DNA from: Streptomyces mayonensis
GTDB lineage: Bacteria > Actinomycetota > Actinomycetes > Streptomycetales > Streptomycetaceae
Length of the DNA stretch: 64,000 bases
Reading direction: 5' to 3'
NCBI RefSeq assembly: GCF_018982965.1
Contig: NZ_JACBYP010000039.1
Coordinates: 1 to 64,000, forward strand
Under the pieces are notes generated by a model, which was not told the DNA's origin, did not search any database, and saw only the letters and a program-made list of their open reading frames with translations. Positions 42,832 through 51,393 of this stretch are shown here, piece after piece (position 1 is the stretch's first letter; every line of letters starts with the position of its first letter). Both the position numbers and the translations under genes were made by a program.

Positions 42832-44085
42832 ATGACGCCCGGTGGGAACCGCGGCTGGCTGCTCCGCCTCGTCATCGCCTTCGGCTTCGCGCAGGGGGCG
42901 GTGTCGATGGCCCGGCCCGCAGTCTCCTACCGGGCCCTCGCGCTGGGCGCCGACGAGCGGGCGGTCGGTGTCATCGCCGGTGTGTACGCCCTGCTGCCGC
43001 TGTTCGCCGCCGTCCCGTTGGGCCGGCGCACCGACCACGGCCGCTGTGCGCCGTTGCTGCCGGTGGGCGTGGTGCTCATCGCCGGCGGCTGTGCGCTGAG
43101 CGGCGCCGCCGGGTCCCTGTGGACGATGGCCCTGTGGAGCGGCGTCATGGGCCTCGGGCACCTCTGCTTCGTCATCGGCGCCCAGTCACTGGTGGCCCGC
43201 CAGTCGGCGCCGCACGAACAGGACCGCAACTTCGGCCACTTCACCATCGGCGCCTCGCTCGGCCAGCTCGTCGGTCCCATCGCGGCGGGCGCGCTGATCG
43301 GCGGCCCCGACATGGCGCGCAGCAGCGCCCTCGCGCTGGTGGTGGCGGGTGCGGGCGCGGCCGTCGCCTTCACGTCCCTGTGGCGCATAGAGCGCCCGGG
43401 GGCCGCCGCGTCCCGTACCGGGCAGGGTGCGCGGGTCCCGGTCGGTACCATCCTGCGGGCCCGGGGCGTACCCGCGGGCATCCTGATCAGCCTCTCCGTG
43501 CTGTCCGCGACCGACATCCTCACCGCGTACCTGCCGGTGGTCGGTGAGCACCGGGGCATCTCCCCGGCCGTGATCGGCGTACTGCTCAGCCTGCGCGCGG
43601 CGGCCACGATCGCCTGCCGCCTGGTGCTGACGCCGCTGCTGCGGCTGCTCGGCCGCACGGCCCTGCTGACGTCCACCTGCCTGCTGGCCGCCCTGCTGTG
43701 CGCCGGGGTCGCGCTGCCCGTGCCCGTGTGGGCGCTCGCCGTGATGCTGGTCGTCCTCGGCTTCTGCCTGGGCGTCGGCCAGCCGCTCTCCATGACGACG
43801 GTCGTCCAGGCCGCCCCCGACGGGGCGCGTTCGACGGCCCTCGCCCTGCGCCTGACCGGCAACCGCCTCGGCCAGGTCGCCGCGCCCGCCGCCGCGGGCC
43901 TGATCGCGGGCGTCGCCGGGGTGGCGGCACCGTTCGTGATGCTGGGGGCGCTCCTCCTGGGCTCCTCCGGAGTCGCCCTGCGGGCCCCCGCGGTGGGCGC
44001 CGCCGACCCGCGGCGCGCGGCGGTCGGGCAGGATGTCCCGGACCGGGCCGGCGGCGGCCGGCCGTGCCGGGAGACGAAGGGCTGA
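42832..44085 (+). CDS. Major facilitator superfamily transporter
   Basis: A 417-aa 12-helix MFS protein. Seen: FAQGAVSMARPAVSYRALALGA, the loop 2-3 motif LGRRTDHGRC, and RNFGHFTIGASLGQLVGPIAAGALIG. It resembles drug-resistance exporters of the YcnB-like group. GGAAGG precedes the ATG at 42832, with only 19 bases after the citrate transporter stop, so the two are probably co-transcribed. A link with siderophore or citrate export is inference. Confidence 0.85.
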   Translation: MTPGGNRGWLLRLVIAFGFAQGAVSMARPAVSYRALALGADERAVGVIAGVYALLPLFAAVPLGRRTDHGRCAPLLPVGVVLIAGGCALSGAAGSLWTMALWSGVMGLGHLCFVIGAQSLVARQSAPHEQDRNFGHFTIGASLGQLVGPIAAGALIGGPDMARSSALALVVAGAGAAVAFTSLWRIERPGAAASRTGQGARVPVGTILRARGVPAGILISLSVLSATDILTAYLPVVGEHRGISPAVIGVLLSLRAAATIACRLVLTPLLRLLGRTALLTSTCLLAALLCAGVALPVPVWALAVMLVVLGFCLGVGQPLSMTTVVQAAPDGARSTALALRLTGNRLGQVAAPAAAGLIAGVAGVAAPFVMLGALLLGSSGVALRAPAVGAADPRRAAVGQDVPDRAGGGRPCRETKG

Positions 44086-44087
44086 GC

Positions 44088-44294
44088 ATGCTCCTGATCA
44101 TTCTGTCCGTGATCCTCGTCCTCGTCGTGGGCGGCTGCGCCTGCGTCGTGTGGGCCGCCCGCGGCGGTCCGCCCTGGACCCGTGTGGTCGCCGGCATGAC
44201 GATGGCGGCGGGCGAACTGGTCCGCGTCCGCCCCTCGAACGGCGGCCGGAACAGCGGCGGCGACACCTCCACGGGCGGCGGTTCGGACGGCTGA
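44088..44294 (+). CDS. Small single-span membrane protein, 68 aa
   Basis: Seen: MLLIILSVILVLVVGG as a membrane segment, then a short basic region and a Gly/Ser/Asn tail. It starts two bases after the MFS stop with an AAGG-type ribosome site, so it may be coupled to the exporter. Function unknown. Confidence 0.6.
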   Translation: MLLIILSVILVLVVGGCACVVWAARGGPPWTRVVAGMTMAAGELVRVRPSNGGRNSGGDTSTGGGSDG

Positions 44295-44425
44295 CGTCCC
44301 GCAGCGTGAGCCGGCTGCGCGACGGTGTTCCGGCCCCGCACGGCGAGTGGCCCTGCCGGCACCGCACTCCCCGGGAAGGTGAGCCACGCCACCGTCGGGG
44401 AGGCCGGGAGGCCCCTGGCGCCGTA

Positions 44426-44444
44426 AAACTATCGGCGCTAGTTT
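44426..44444. promoter_or_regulatory. Operator-like palindrome before aldehyde dehydrogenase
   Basis: AAACTA-N7-TAGTTT with perfect 6-base arms, 36 bases before the aldehyde dehydrogenase start. It matches the 49624-49646 site at 14 of 18 aligned positions, so both may bind the TetR encoded at 48958-49599. Confidence 0.55.
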
Positions 44445-44480
44445 GAGGGTCGGACGACGAGGCCCGCCCGGAGGGATGCG

Positions 44481-45869
44481 ATGAAGGCACACGACGGCAT
44501 GTACATCGACGGAGCCTGGCGGCCCGCCGACGGGCGGGACCCGATCGAGGTCGTGAATCCGGCCGACGGAGAGGTGATCGGCCGCGTCCCCGCCGGCAAC
44601 GCCCTGGACGTCGACACCGCCGTACGGGCCGCCCGCGCAGCCCTGCCCGGCTGGGCCGCCACCCCGCCCGCCGAGCGCGCCGCCCGCCTGGCCGCCCTGC
44701 GGGACGTCCTGGTGGCCCGCAAGGACGAGATCGCCGCGACGGTCACCGCGGAACTGGGCTCCCCGCTGAAGTTCTCGCAGGCCGTGCACGCCGCCGCCCC
44801 CATCGCGGTCGCCGGGTCCTACGCCGAACTGGCGGCCACGTACGCCTTCGAGGAGAAGGTCGGCAACTCCGTCGTCCACCACGAGCCGGTCGGGGTCGTC
44901 GGGGCCATCACCCCCTGGAACTACCCGCTCCACCAGATCGTCGCCAAGGCCGCCCCGGCGCTGGCGGCCGGCTGCACGATGGTGCTGAAGCCCGCCGAGG
45001 ACACCCCGCTCACCGCTCAGCTCTTCGCCGAGGCGGTGCACGAGGCGGGCGTACCGGCCGGTGTCTTCAACCTGGTCACCGGCCTCGGCCCGGTCGCGGG
45101 CCAGGCCCTCGCCGAACACCCCGGCACCGACCTGGTCTCCTTCACCGGCTCCACCGCCGTGGGCCGCCGGATCGGCGCCGCCGCGGGCGCCGCCGTCAAG
45201 CGGGTCGCCCTCGAACTCGGCGGCAAGTCCGCCAACGTCATCCTCCCGAGCGCCGACCTGACCAGGGCCGTGAACGTCGGCGTCGCCAACGTCATGTCCA
45301 ACTCCGGCCAGACGTGCAGCGCCTGGACGCGCATGCTCGTCCACCGCGACCAGTACGACGAGGCGGTGGAGCTGGCCGCCGCGGCCGCCGCGAAGTACGG
45401 CGACCGGATCGGCCCCCTCGTCAACGCCAAGCAGCAGGAACGGGTGCGCGGTTACATCGAGAAGGGCGTCGCCGAGGGCGCCCGCCTCGTCGCGGGCGGC
45501 CCCGAAGCCCCGCGCGAGCAGGGGTACTTCGTCAGCCCCACGGTCCTCGCCGAGGTGACGGACGAGATGACCGTCGCCCAGGAGGAGATCTTCGGCCCCG
45601 TCCTGTCCGTCCTCCGCTACGAGGACGAGGAGGACGCCCTGCGGATCGCCAACGGCACGGTCTACGGCCTCGCCGGAGCCGTCTGGGCGGGTGACGAGGC
45701 GGAGGCGGTGGCCTTCGCACGCCGGATGGAGACCGGGCAGGTCGACATCAACGGCGGCCGGTTCAACCCGCTGGCACCCTTCGGCGGCTACAAGCAGTCC
45801 GGCGTCGGCCGCGAACTGGGCACGCACGGCCTCACGGAGTACCTGCAGACCAAGTCCCTCCAGTTCTAG
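44481..45869 (+). CDS. NAD(P)+-dependent aldehyde dehydrogenase
   Basis: A 462-aa ALDH superfamily enzyme oxidising an aldehyde to its acid. Seen: GVVGAITPWNYPL, FTGSTAVG cofactor loop, general base Glu245 (ELGGKS), nucleophile Cys279 (SGQTCSAWTR), and EEIFGPVLSV near the C-terminus. With the adjacent zinc alcohol dehydrogenase it would convert an alcohol to an acid. An operator-like palindrome lies 36 bases upstream. Substrate range cannot be read from sequence. Confidence 0.93.
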   Translation: MKAHDGMYIDGAWRPADGRDPIEVVNPADGEVIGRVPAGNALDVDTAVRAARAALPGWAATPPAERAARLAALRDVLVARKDEIAATVTAELGSPLKFSQAVHAAAPIAVAGSYAELAATYAFEEKVGNSVVHHEPVGVVGAITPWNYPLHQIVAKAAPALAAGCTMVLKPAEDTPLTAQLFAEAVHEAGVPAGVFNLVTGLGPVAGQALAEHPGTDLVSFTGSTAVGRRIGAAAGAAVKRVALELGGKSANVILPSADLTRAVNVGVANVMSNSGQTCSAWTRMLVHRDQYDEAVELAAAAAAKYGDRIGPLVNAKQQERVRGYIEKGVAEGARLVAGGPEAPREQGYFVSPTVLAEVTDEMTVAQEEIFGPVLSVLRYEDEEDALRIANGTVYGLAGAVWAGDEAEAVAFARRMETGQVDINGGRFNPLAPFGGYKQSGVGRELGTHGLTEYLQTKSLQF

Positions 45870-45881
45870 CCCGTTCCGTTT

Positions 45882-45975
45882 CCAGCCCACACGTCGAGCC
45901 CGCCGGCCCACAGGTCCAGCCCGCCGGCCCGGCCCGTCGGCCCGCAGGTCCCGTCCACAGGTCCAGCCCGCAGGG
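45882..45975 (+). repeat. Imperfect CAGGTCCAGCCCG repeats
   Basis: Repeats of CACAGGTCCAGCCCG and GCCGGCCC fill the 120-base gap between the aldehyde and alcohol dehydrogenase genes. Their role is unknown. Confidence 0.5.
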
Positions 45976-45989
45976 GAGCCGTCCACGCC

Positions 45990-47087
45990 ATGGCCGTCCG
46001 TACCGCAGTCCGCGCCGCCGTCGTACCCGCCACCGGCGACCCGCTGGTGGTCACCGACATCGAGCTGCCCGAGCCCGGCCCCGGCCGGGTCCGGGTGCGG
46101 CTCGCCGCCGCCGGGGTCTGCCACTCCGACCTGTCCCTGTCCAACGGCACCATGCGCGTACCGCTGCCCGCCGTCCTCGGCCACGAGGGCGCCGGCACCG
46201 TCGTCGCCGTCGGCGAGGGCGTCACCCGTGTCGCGCCCGGCGACGAGGTCGTCCTCAACTGGGCCCCGTCCTGCGGTGCCTGCCACGCCTGCTCGCTCGG
46301 CGAGGTGTGGCTGTGCGCGAACGCCCTGGCCGGCGCCGCCGAGGTGCACGCCCGCCGCGCCGACGACGGCGCCGATCTGTACCCCGGCCTGAACGTCGCC
46401 GCGTTCGCCGAGGAGACGGTGGTGGCCGCGGGCTGTGTCCTGCCCGCCCCCGAGGGCATCCCGCTCACCGAGGCGGCGCTCCTCGGCTGCGCCGTCCTCA
46501 CCGGGTACGGCGCCGTCCACCACTCGGCGCGGGTGCGCGAGGGCGAGACGGTCGCGGTCTTCGGCGTCGGGGGAGTGGGCCTCGCTGCCCTCCAGGCGGC
46601 CCGGATCGCGGGCGCCTCGAAGATCGTCGCCGTCGACGTCTCACCGGAGAAGGAGGAGCTGGCCCGCACGGCCGGCGCCACCGACTACGTCCTGGCCTCC
46701 GACACCACCGCCCGCGAGATCCGCGCCCTCACCGGCAAGCAGGGCGTCGACGTCGCCGTGGAGTGCGTCGGCCGCGCGGTCACCATCCGCACCGCCTGGG
46801 AGTCCACCCGGCGCGGCGGGCGCACCACGGTCGTCGGCATCGGCGGCAAGGACCAGCAGGTCACCTTCAACGCCCTCGAACTCTTCCACTGGGGCCGCAC
46901 CCTCTCGGGCTGCGTCTACGGCAACGCCGACCCGGCCCGCGACCTGCCGGTCCTGGCCGAGCACGTCCGCGCGGGCCGCCTCGACCTCGGCACGCTGGTG
47001 ACGGAACGCATCGGCCTGGACGGCATTCCTGCCGCCTTCGACAACATGCTGGCGGGCAGGGGCGGCCGGGCGCTGGTGGTGTTCTAA
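45990..47087 (+). CDS. Zinc-dependent alcohol dehydrogenase (MDR family)
   Basis: A 365-aa medium-chain dehydrogenase. Seen: catalytic zinc ligands AAGVCHSD and GHEGAG, structural zinc motif CGACHACSLGEVWLC, cofactor loop VFGVGGVGLAALQAARIAGASKIVAVD (NAD-type Asp at the end of strand 2), and a class-III-like C-terminus. It follows the aldehyde dehydrogenase in the same direction. Substrate unknown; a mycothiol-dependent role is possible but unproven. Confidence 0.92.
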   Translation: MAVRTAVRAAVVPATGDPLVVTDIELPEPGPGRVRVRLAAAGVCHSDLSLSNGTMRVPLPAVLGHEGAGTVVAVGEGVTRVAPGDEVVLNWAPSCGACHACSLGEVWLCANALAGAAEVHARRADDGADLYPGLNVAAFAEETVVAAGCVLPAPEGIPLTEAALLGCAVLTGYGAVHHSARVREGETVAVFGVGGVGLAALQAARIAGASKIVAVDVSPEKEELARTAGATDYVLASDTTAREIRALTGKQGVDVAVECVGRAVTIRTAWESTRRGGRTTVVGIGGKDQQVTFNALELFHWGRTLSGCVYGNADPARDLPVLAEHVRAGRLDLGTLVTERIGLDGIPAAFDNMLAGRGGRALVVF

Positions 47088-48100
47088 CGGCCCCGTGCGT
47101 CCTCGGCCAGCGGCTCCGGGGGCGTCGCGGATCCGGGTGCCCCCGGTGCCGGGGTCGTGCGCCGGCCGGAACGCGACACCGCCACGCCCGCCAGGCACAG
47201 CGCGCCGCCCGCGAGCGTGAGCAGCCCCGGCACCTCGCCGAGCGCCAGCCAGGACATCAGGACGACGAGCGCGGGCACGGCGTACGTGGTCGCGCCCATG
47301 CGCCCGGCGGTCGTACGGGCCAGCGCGTACGCCCAGGTCGTGAACGCCAGAGCGGTCGGGAACACGCCCAGGAACACCATGTTGAGCGTGGCCGTCGCGG
47401 GCGCCGCGGCCGCCTCCCGCACCAGCTGCCCCGTGAACGGCAGACACAGCACGGCCCCGGCCAGGCACCCGAACGTCGTCACCTGCAGCGCGCTCGCGTG
47501 CCCCAGCGCGGGCTTCTGCGCCACCACGCCGCCCGCGTACGCCACGGCGGCCAGCAGGCACAGCACCACCCCGAGCAGTGAGGACCCGCCCGCACCGGAC
47601 ATCGACAGGCCCACGGTCACCGCACCGGCGAAGGACACCGCCATGCCGGTCAGCAGACGCGGCGGCAGCGCGTCCCCGAGCAGCCGGGCGCCGAGCAGGG
47701 CGATGAGGATCGGACCGACGTTCACCACGAGGGCGGCCGTACCGGCGTCCACCTGCTGCTCGCCCCAGTTCAGCACCACCATGTAGAGGCCGAACCACAG
47801 CAGCCCGGAGACCGCGATCCCGCGCCACGCCGCCCGCGGCGGCAGCCCCTCCCGGCGCACCAGCCAGATCGCCCCGAGGACCAGGGACCCCGAGAGCAGG
47901 CGGCCGAGTGCCAGCGCTCCGGGTGAGTACGCCTCGCCCGCGCTGCGGATGGAGACGAACGCGGAGGCCCACAGGACGACGGTGACCGCGGCCGCCGCGG
48001 TCGCGAGCAGCTCCGGACGGCGCGACGGGGCGGGGCCGGACGAGGCGGGGCCGGACGGGGCGGAGTCGTACGGGGGGTCGGACGGGGCGGTGCTCATCAT
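47084..48100 (-). CDS. EamA/DMT-family transporter
   Basis: A 338-aa protein with ten hydrophobic helices and duplicated EamA halves. Seen: VVLWASAFVSIRSAGEAYSPGALALGRLLSG, LVVNVGPILIALLGARLLGD, MGATTYAVPALVVLMSWLALGE. This is the pattern of metabolite/amino-acid exporters of the RhaT/PecM type. Its 3' end overlaps the alcohol dehydrogenase stop by four bases (convergent). Starts MMSTAPSD. Confidence 0.85.
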   Translation of the reverse strand: MMSTAPSDPPYDSAPSGPASSGPAPSRRPELLATAAAAVTVVLWASAFVSIRSAGEAYSPGALALGRLLSGSLVLGAIWLVRREGLPPRAAWRGIAVSGLLWFGLYMVVLNWGEQQVDAGTAALVVNVGPILIALLGARLLGDALPPRLLTGMAVSFAGAVTVGLSMSGAGGSSLLGVVLCLLAAVAYAGGVVAQKPALGHASALQVTTFGCLAGAVLCLPFTGQLVREAAAAPATATLNMVFLGVFPTALAFTTWAYALARTTAGRMGATTYAVPALVVLMSWLALGEVPGLLTLAGGALCLAGVAVSRSGRRTTPAPGAPGSATPPEPLAEDARGR

Positions 48101-48179
48101 GCTCCTCAGGCTAGGAGGGGAAGAACGCGACGACCGGCGGATTTCGGACGCGGAGTCCGCGAGCCGGACAGCCCGGTGC

Positions 48180-48893
48180 TCAGCGCAGCTCCGCCGCTTC
48201 GGTGCCCAGCAGTTCGGACAGCGCCCGCTCGCCCGCCGCCGTGACCTTCACCGCCCGCCCCGAGCCGATCCGCACGCACCACCCGGCGTCCAGGGCGTGC
48301 CGGCACAGGGCCGCACCCGCGAGGCCCGCGAGATGGGGGCGCCGTTCGGTCCAGTCGAGGCAGGCCCGGGCCAGCGGCCGGCGACCGGTGGGCCGCAGGG
48401 CGATCCCGGCGTACTCGAACCAGCCGAGGCCCGCGTCGGTGAGCGCGAAGCCGGTGTCCTGGCGCAGCAGCCCGCGGCCGGTCAGCGCGTCGGTGAGCGC
48501 GATGCCGAGCCGCCCGGCGAGATGGTCGTAGCAGGTACGTCCGCGGGCCAGCGCGGATCCGGCACTCGACGCCCGCAGGGTGCGCGGCCGGTGTGCTCCG
48601 GCCCCGGGTGCGACCTGCGCGGCCAGGTCCTCCACCAGCTGCGCCACCCGGTCGTCGGCCAGCCGCACGTACCGGTGCCGCCCCTGCCGCTCCTCGGCCA
48701 GCAGCCCGCCCGCGACCAGCTTGCCCAGGTGCTCGCTCACCGTCGAGGCGGCCACCCCGGCGTGCCGGGCCAGCTCACCGCCGGTCCACGCCCGCCCGTC
48801 GAGCAGCGCCAGCAGACAGGCGGCGCGCGTCTCGTCCGCGATCAGTGCGGCCAGCCGGGCGAGGCCGGGCGCCTCGGCGTCCTTCTCGGTCAT
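48180..48893 (-). CDS. ArsR-type winged-helix regulator
   Basis: A 237-aa regulator. Seen: ArsR fold RLAALIADETRAACLLALLDGRAWTGGELARHAGVAASTVSEHLGKLVAGGLLAEERQGRHRYVRLADDRVAQLVEDLA, then about 140 residues of unassigned domain with several Cys (CYDH, CLDW, CRHA, CVRI). The metal-sensing CxC of classical ArsR is not in the recognition helix. The ribosome-site spacing is poor, so the start is uncertain. It lies 79 bases from the EamA gene on the same strand. Confidence 0.78.
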   Translation of the reverse strand: MTEKDAEAPGLARLAALIADETRAACLLALLDGRAWTGGELARHAGVAASTVSEHLGKLVAGGLLAEERQGRHRYVRLADDRVAQLVEDLAAQVAPGAGAHRPRTLRASSAGSALARGRTCYDHLAGRLGIALTDALTGRGLLRQDTGFALTDAGLGWFEYAGIALRPTGRRPLARACLDWTERRPHLAGLAGAALCRHALDAGWCVRIGSGRAVKVTAAGERALSELLGTEAAELR

Positions 48894-48957
48894 GCCTTCC
48901 AGGATGCGCCCCGCACGGTTCGGCGGGCGCCGAAGCGTCCCCGTACGCCTCGCGTGC

Positions 48958-49599
48958 TCACGGCTCCTGCCGTACCCGCTCGTACTGCTGTGCCAGCCCG
49001 TCGAGGAGGGCGGTGAGCCCGGTCTCGAAGGCCCGCTCGTCGATCTTCTCCTGCTGTTCGGCCAGGAGGTGGGCCTGCTGGAGGTGCGGGTAGTCGGAGG
49101 GGTCGTACGCACCGGCGTCGTCGACGAAACCCCCGGCGAAGGAACCGAGCGCGGAGCCCATCACGAAGTACCGCATCAGCGCGCCGACGGACGTGGCCTG
49201 GGCCGGGGGCCAGCCGGCCGCGACCATCGCGCCGTAGACGGCGTCGGCGAGGTGCAGGGCGGCCGGGCGGCGGCCGGGACCGTGGGCCAGGACCGGGACG
49301 ATGTTGGGATGGTCGCGCAGGGCCGCCCGGTAGGAGACGGCCCAGTCGTGCAGCGCGGTCCGCCACTCCCGCCCGTCCTGGAACATCGACAGGTCGACCT
49401 GTGCGCTCACCGAGTCGGCGACGGCCTCCAGGATCTCGTCCTTGGTGCGGAAGTGGTTGTACAGCGAGGGTCCGCTCACTCCCAGCTCCGCGGCGAGCCG
49501 GCGCGTGGAGACGGCCGCGAGGCCCTCCGCGTCCACCAGCGCGCGGGCCGTCTCGACGATCCGGTCGGTGCTGAGCAGGGGCTTGCGCGGTCGGGCCAT
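48958..49599 (-). CDS. TetR-family regulator divergent from acyl-CoA dehydrogenase
   Basis: A 213-aa regulator. Seen: helix-turn-helix TDRIVETARALVDAEGLAAVSTRRLAAELGVSGPSLYNHFRTKDEILEAVADSV and a TetR_C-like domain. A 23-base dyad occupies the intergenic region with the acyl-CoA dehydrogenase, and a related dyad precedes the aldehyde dehydrogenase. It probably senses a fatty-acid or CoA ester. The same frame is open for a long way upstream, but the family start is MARPRKPLLS. Confidence 0.85.
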   Translation of the reverse strand: MARPRKPLLSTDRIVETARALVDAEGLAAVSTRRLAAELGVSGPSLYNHFRTKDEILEAVADSVSAQVDLSMFQDGREWRTALHDWAVSYRAALRDHPNIVPVLAHGPGRRPAALHLADAVYGAMVAAGWPPAQATSVGALMRYFVMGSALGSFAGGFVDDAGAYDPSDYPHLQQAHLLAEQQEKIDERAFETGLTALLDGLAQQYERVRQEP

Positions 49600-49623
49600 G
49601 GCGCACATAGTAGGGCTGGAACA

Positions 49624-49646
49624 TTTAACTAGCAGTGCTAATTTAA
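49624..49646. promoter_or_regulatory. TetR operator between TetR and acyl-CoA dehydrogenase
   Basis: A dyad centred on 49635 (core AACTAGCAGTGCTAATTT) pairs at 9 of 11 positions. It sits in the 111-base divergent region, right beside the TetR start. Confidence 0.65.
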
Positions 49647-49710
49647 AGGCACCGTCCGGTGCGTCCGGTGATCCACCGGTGAAGGTCCGTCCGCTGTGGG
49701 GTGACTCGGC

Positions 49711-50862
49711 ATGAATCTGGAGCTCGGCGAGGAGCAGAGCGCGGTGCGGCAGCTCGCGCGGGACTTCGTGGCGCGCGAGATCACCCCGCACGTCGTCGCC
49801 TGGGACCGCGCCGAGAACGTGGACCGGTCGATCGTGAAGAAGCTCGGCGAGGTCGGCTTCCTCGGGCTCACCGTCGACGAGGAGTACGGCGGCTCCGGCG
49901 GCGACCACCTCTCGTACTGCCTGGTCACCGAGGAGCTGGGGCGCGGCGACAGCTCCGTGCGCGGGATCGTCTCCGTCTCCCTGGGCCTCGTCGCCAAGAC
50001 AGTCGCCGCCTGGGGCAGCGAGGAGCAGAAGCGGCGCTGGCTGCCCGGCCTCACCTCCGGCGAGTACCTCGGCTGCTTCGGCCTCACCGAGCCCGGCACC
50101 GGGTCGGACGCGGGCCACCTCACCACCCGCGCGGTGCGCGACGGCGGGGACTACGTGATCAACGGCACCAAGATGTTCATCACCAACGGGACCTGGGCCG
50201 ACGTCGTCCTGCTCTTCGCCCGGTCCACCGACGCCCCCGGCCACAAGGGCGTCTCCGCCTTCCTGGTGCCCACCGACACCCCCGGCCTCACCCGCCGCAC
50301 CGTCCACGGCAAGCTGGGGCTGCGCGGTCAGGCCACCGCCGAACTGGTCCTGGAGGACGTCCGCGTCCCCGCCTCCGCCCTGCTCGCCCCCGAGGGCAAG
50401 GGCTTCTCGGTCGCCATGTCGGCCCTCGCCAAGGGCCGGATGTCGGTCGCGGCCGGCTGCGTCGGCATAGCCCAGGCCGCGCTGGACGCGGCCGTGCGGT
50501 ACGCGGGCGAGCGCGAGCAGTTCGGGAAGACCATCGCCCACCACCAGCTGGTCCAGGAGCTGATCAGCGACATCGCCCTCGACGTGGACGCCGCCCGGCT
50601 GCTGACCTGGCGGGTCGCCGACCTGGTCGACCGGGGGCAGCCCTTCGCCGTCGAGTCCTCCAAGGCCAAGCTGTTCGCCTCGGAGGCGGCCGTGCGCGCG
50701 GCCAACAACGCCCTCCAGGTCTTCGGCGGCTACGGCTACATCGACGAGTACCCGGTGGGCAAACTGCTGCGCGACGCCCGCGTGATGACCCTCTACGAGG
50801 GCACCAGCCAGATCCAGAAGCTGGTCATCGGCCGTGCGCTCACCGGCGTTTCGGCCTTCTGA
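49711..50862 (+). CDS. Acyl-CoA dehydrogenase
   Basis: A 383-aa flavoprotein for alpha-beta desaturation of an acyl-CoA. Seen: CFGLTEPGTGSD flavin/acyl motif, RGQATAELVLEDVRVP, FGKTIAHHQLVQELI, QVFGGYGYIDEYPVGKLLRDARVMTLYEGTSQIQ with the catalytic Glu in YEGTS. Length and motifs are those of short/medium-chain ACADs. No ETF gene is adjacent. Regulated by the divergent TetR in all likelihood. Confidence 0.93.
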   Translation: MNLELGEEQSAVRQLARDFVAREITPHVVAWDRAENVDRSIVKKLGEVGFLGLTVDEEYGGSGGDHLSYCLVTEELGRGDSSVRGIVSVSLGLVAKTVAAWGSEEQKRRWLPGLTSGEYLGCFGLTEPGTGSDAGHLTTRAVRDGGDYVINGTKMFITNGTWADVVLLFARSTDAPGHKGVSAFLVPTDTPGLTRRTVHGKLGLRGQATAELVLEDVRVPASALLAPEGKGFSVAMSALAKGRMSVAAGCVGIAQAALDAAVRYAGEREQFGKTIAHHQLVQELISDIALDVDAARLLTWRVADLVDRGQPFAVESSKAKLFASEAAVRAANNALQVFGGYGYIDEYPVGKLLRDARVMTLYEGTSQIQKLVIGRALTGVSAF

Positions 50863-50969
50863 ACGCCGGGTTCCGAGTAGCGGACCTGAACGCCGGCCCC
50901 CGAGTGACAGACCCGAACGCCGCGCCCCGAGCGGCAGACCCGGGCGCCGGGCCCTGAGTAGCGGAACTG
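50862..50969 (+). repeat. 27-bp tandem repeat, four copies
   Basis: Copies starting AACGCCG (50862, 50889, 50916) and a decayed GGCGCCG (50943) have exact period 27. They run from the acyl-CoA dehydrogenase stop into the YiaA/B promoter region. Confidence 0.8.
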
Positions 50970-51018
50970 AGTACGCGGGCGGATGTGGCCCGGAACACAT
51001 CCGCCGATCCTTGTCCCC

Positions 51019-51333
51019 ATGAGTGAGACAGCGGTCAAGCAGCAGAACACGGCGGCCTTCTACGGCCAGGCCGTCGCGTCGTTCGCGGTCGCCATGGCCG
51101 CCACCGCCATCGGCATCTACCAGCTCGAGGCCGACCCCTGGGTCCGTGCCTTCCTCGCCATCGCCGTCCTGTACCTGGTCACCTCGGCCTTCACGCTGGC
51201 CAAGATCATCCGGGACCGCCAGGAGGTCGGCCAGATCGTGAGCCGGGTCGACCAGGCGCGGCTGGACAAGATCCTCGTCGAGCACGACCCCTTCCAGAAG
51301 CCGGGCGGCGCCCCTGCCGGACCGCGCCCCTAA
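51019..51333 (+). CDS. YiaA/YiaB two-helix membrane protein
   Basis: A 104-aa protein with two hydrophobic helices (FAVAMAATAIGIYQLEA and AFLAIAVLYLVTSAFTLAKIIRDRQE) in the YiaAB arrangement, with a short polar tail. Function of the family is unknown. Its stop codon lies within the TetR-type dyad at 51330. Confidence 0.8.
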   Translation: MSETAVKQQNTAAFYGQAVASFAVAMAATAIGIYQLEADPWVRAFLAIAVLYLVTSAFTLAKIIRDRQEVGQIVSRVDQARLDKILVEHDPFQKPGGAPAGPRP

Positions 51334-51345
51334 GCGCTCGCTCAG
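51330..51345. promoter_or_regulatory. TetR-type dyad before TetR gene
   Basis: CTAAGCGCTCGCTCAG has 7-base arms with one mismatch. The same layout, CTAAGCGACTGCTTAG, lies at 52606-52621 before the MaoC gene. Confidence 0.6.
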
Positions 51346-51393
51346 TTTCCCCGGTATGGTGGTGGCCCTGTCACCGAGAGGGGCGAACGAGCG

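Noticed and set aside
42927..46523. A 1198-codon minus-strand frame over MFS, aldehyde and alcohol dehydrogenase genes
   Set aside because: Three well-supported plus-strand enzymes with catalytic motifs occupy this DNA, so the frame is an artefact of GC bias.
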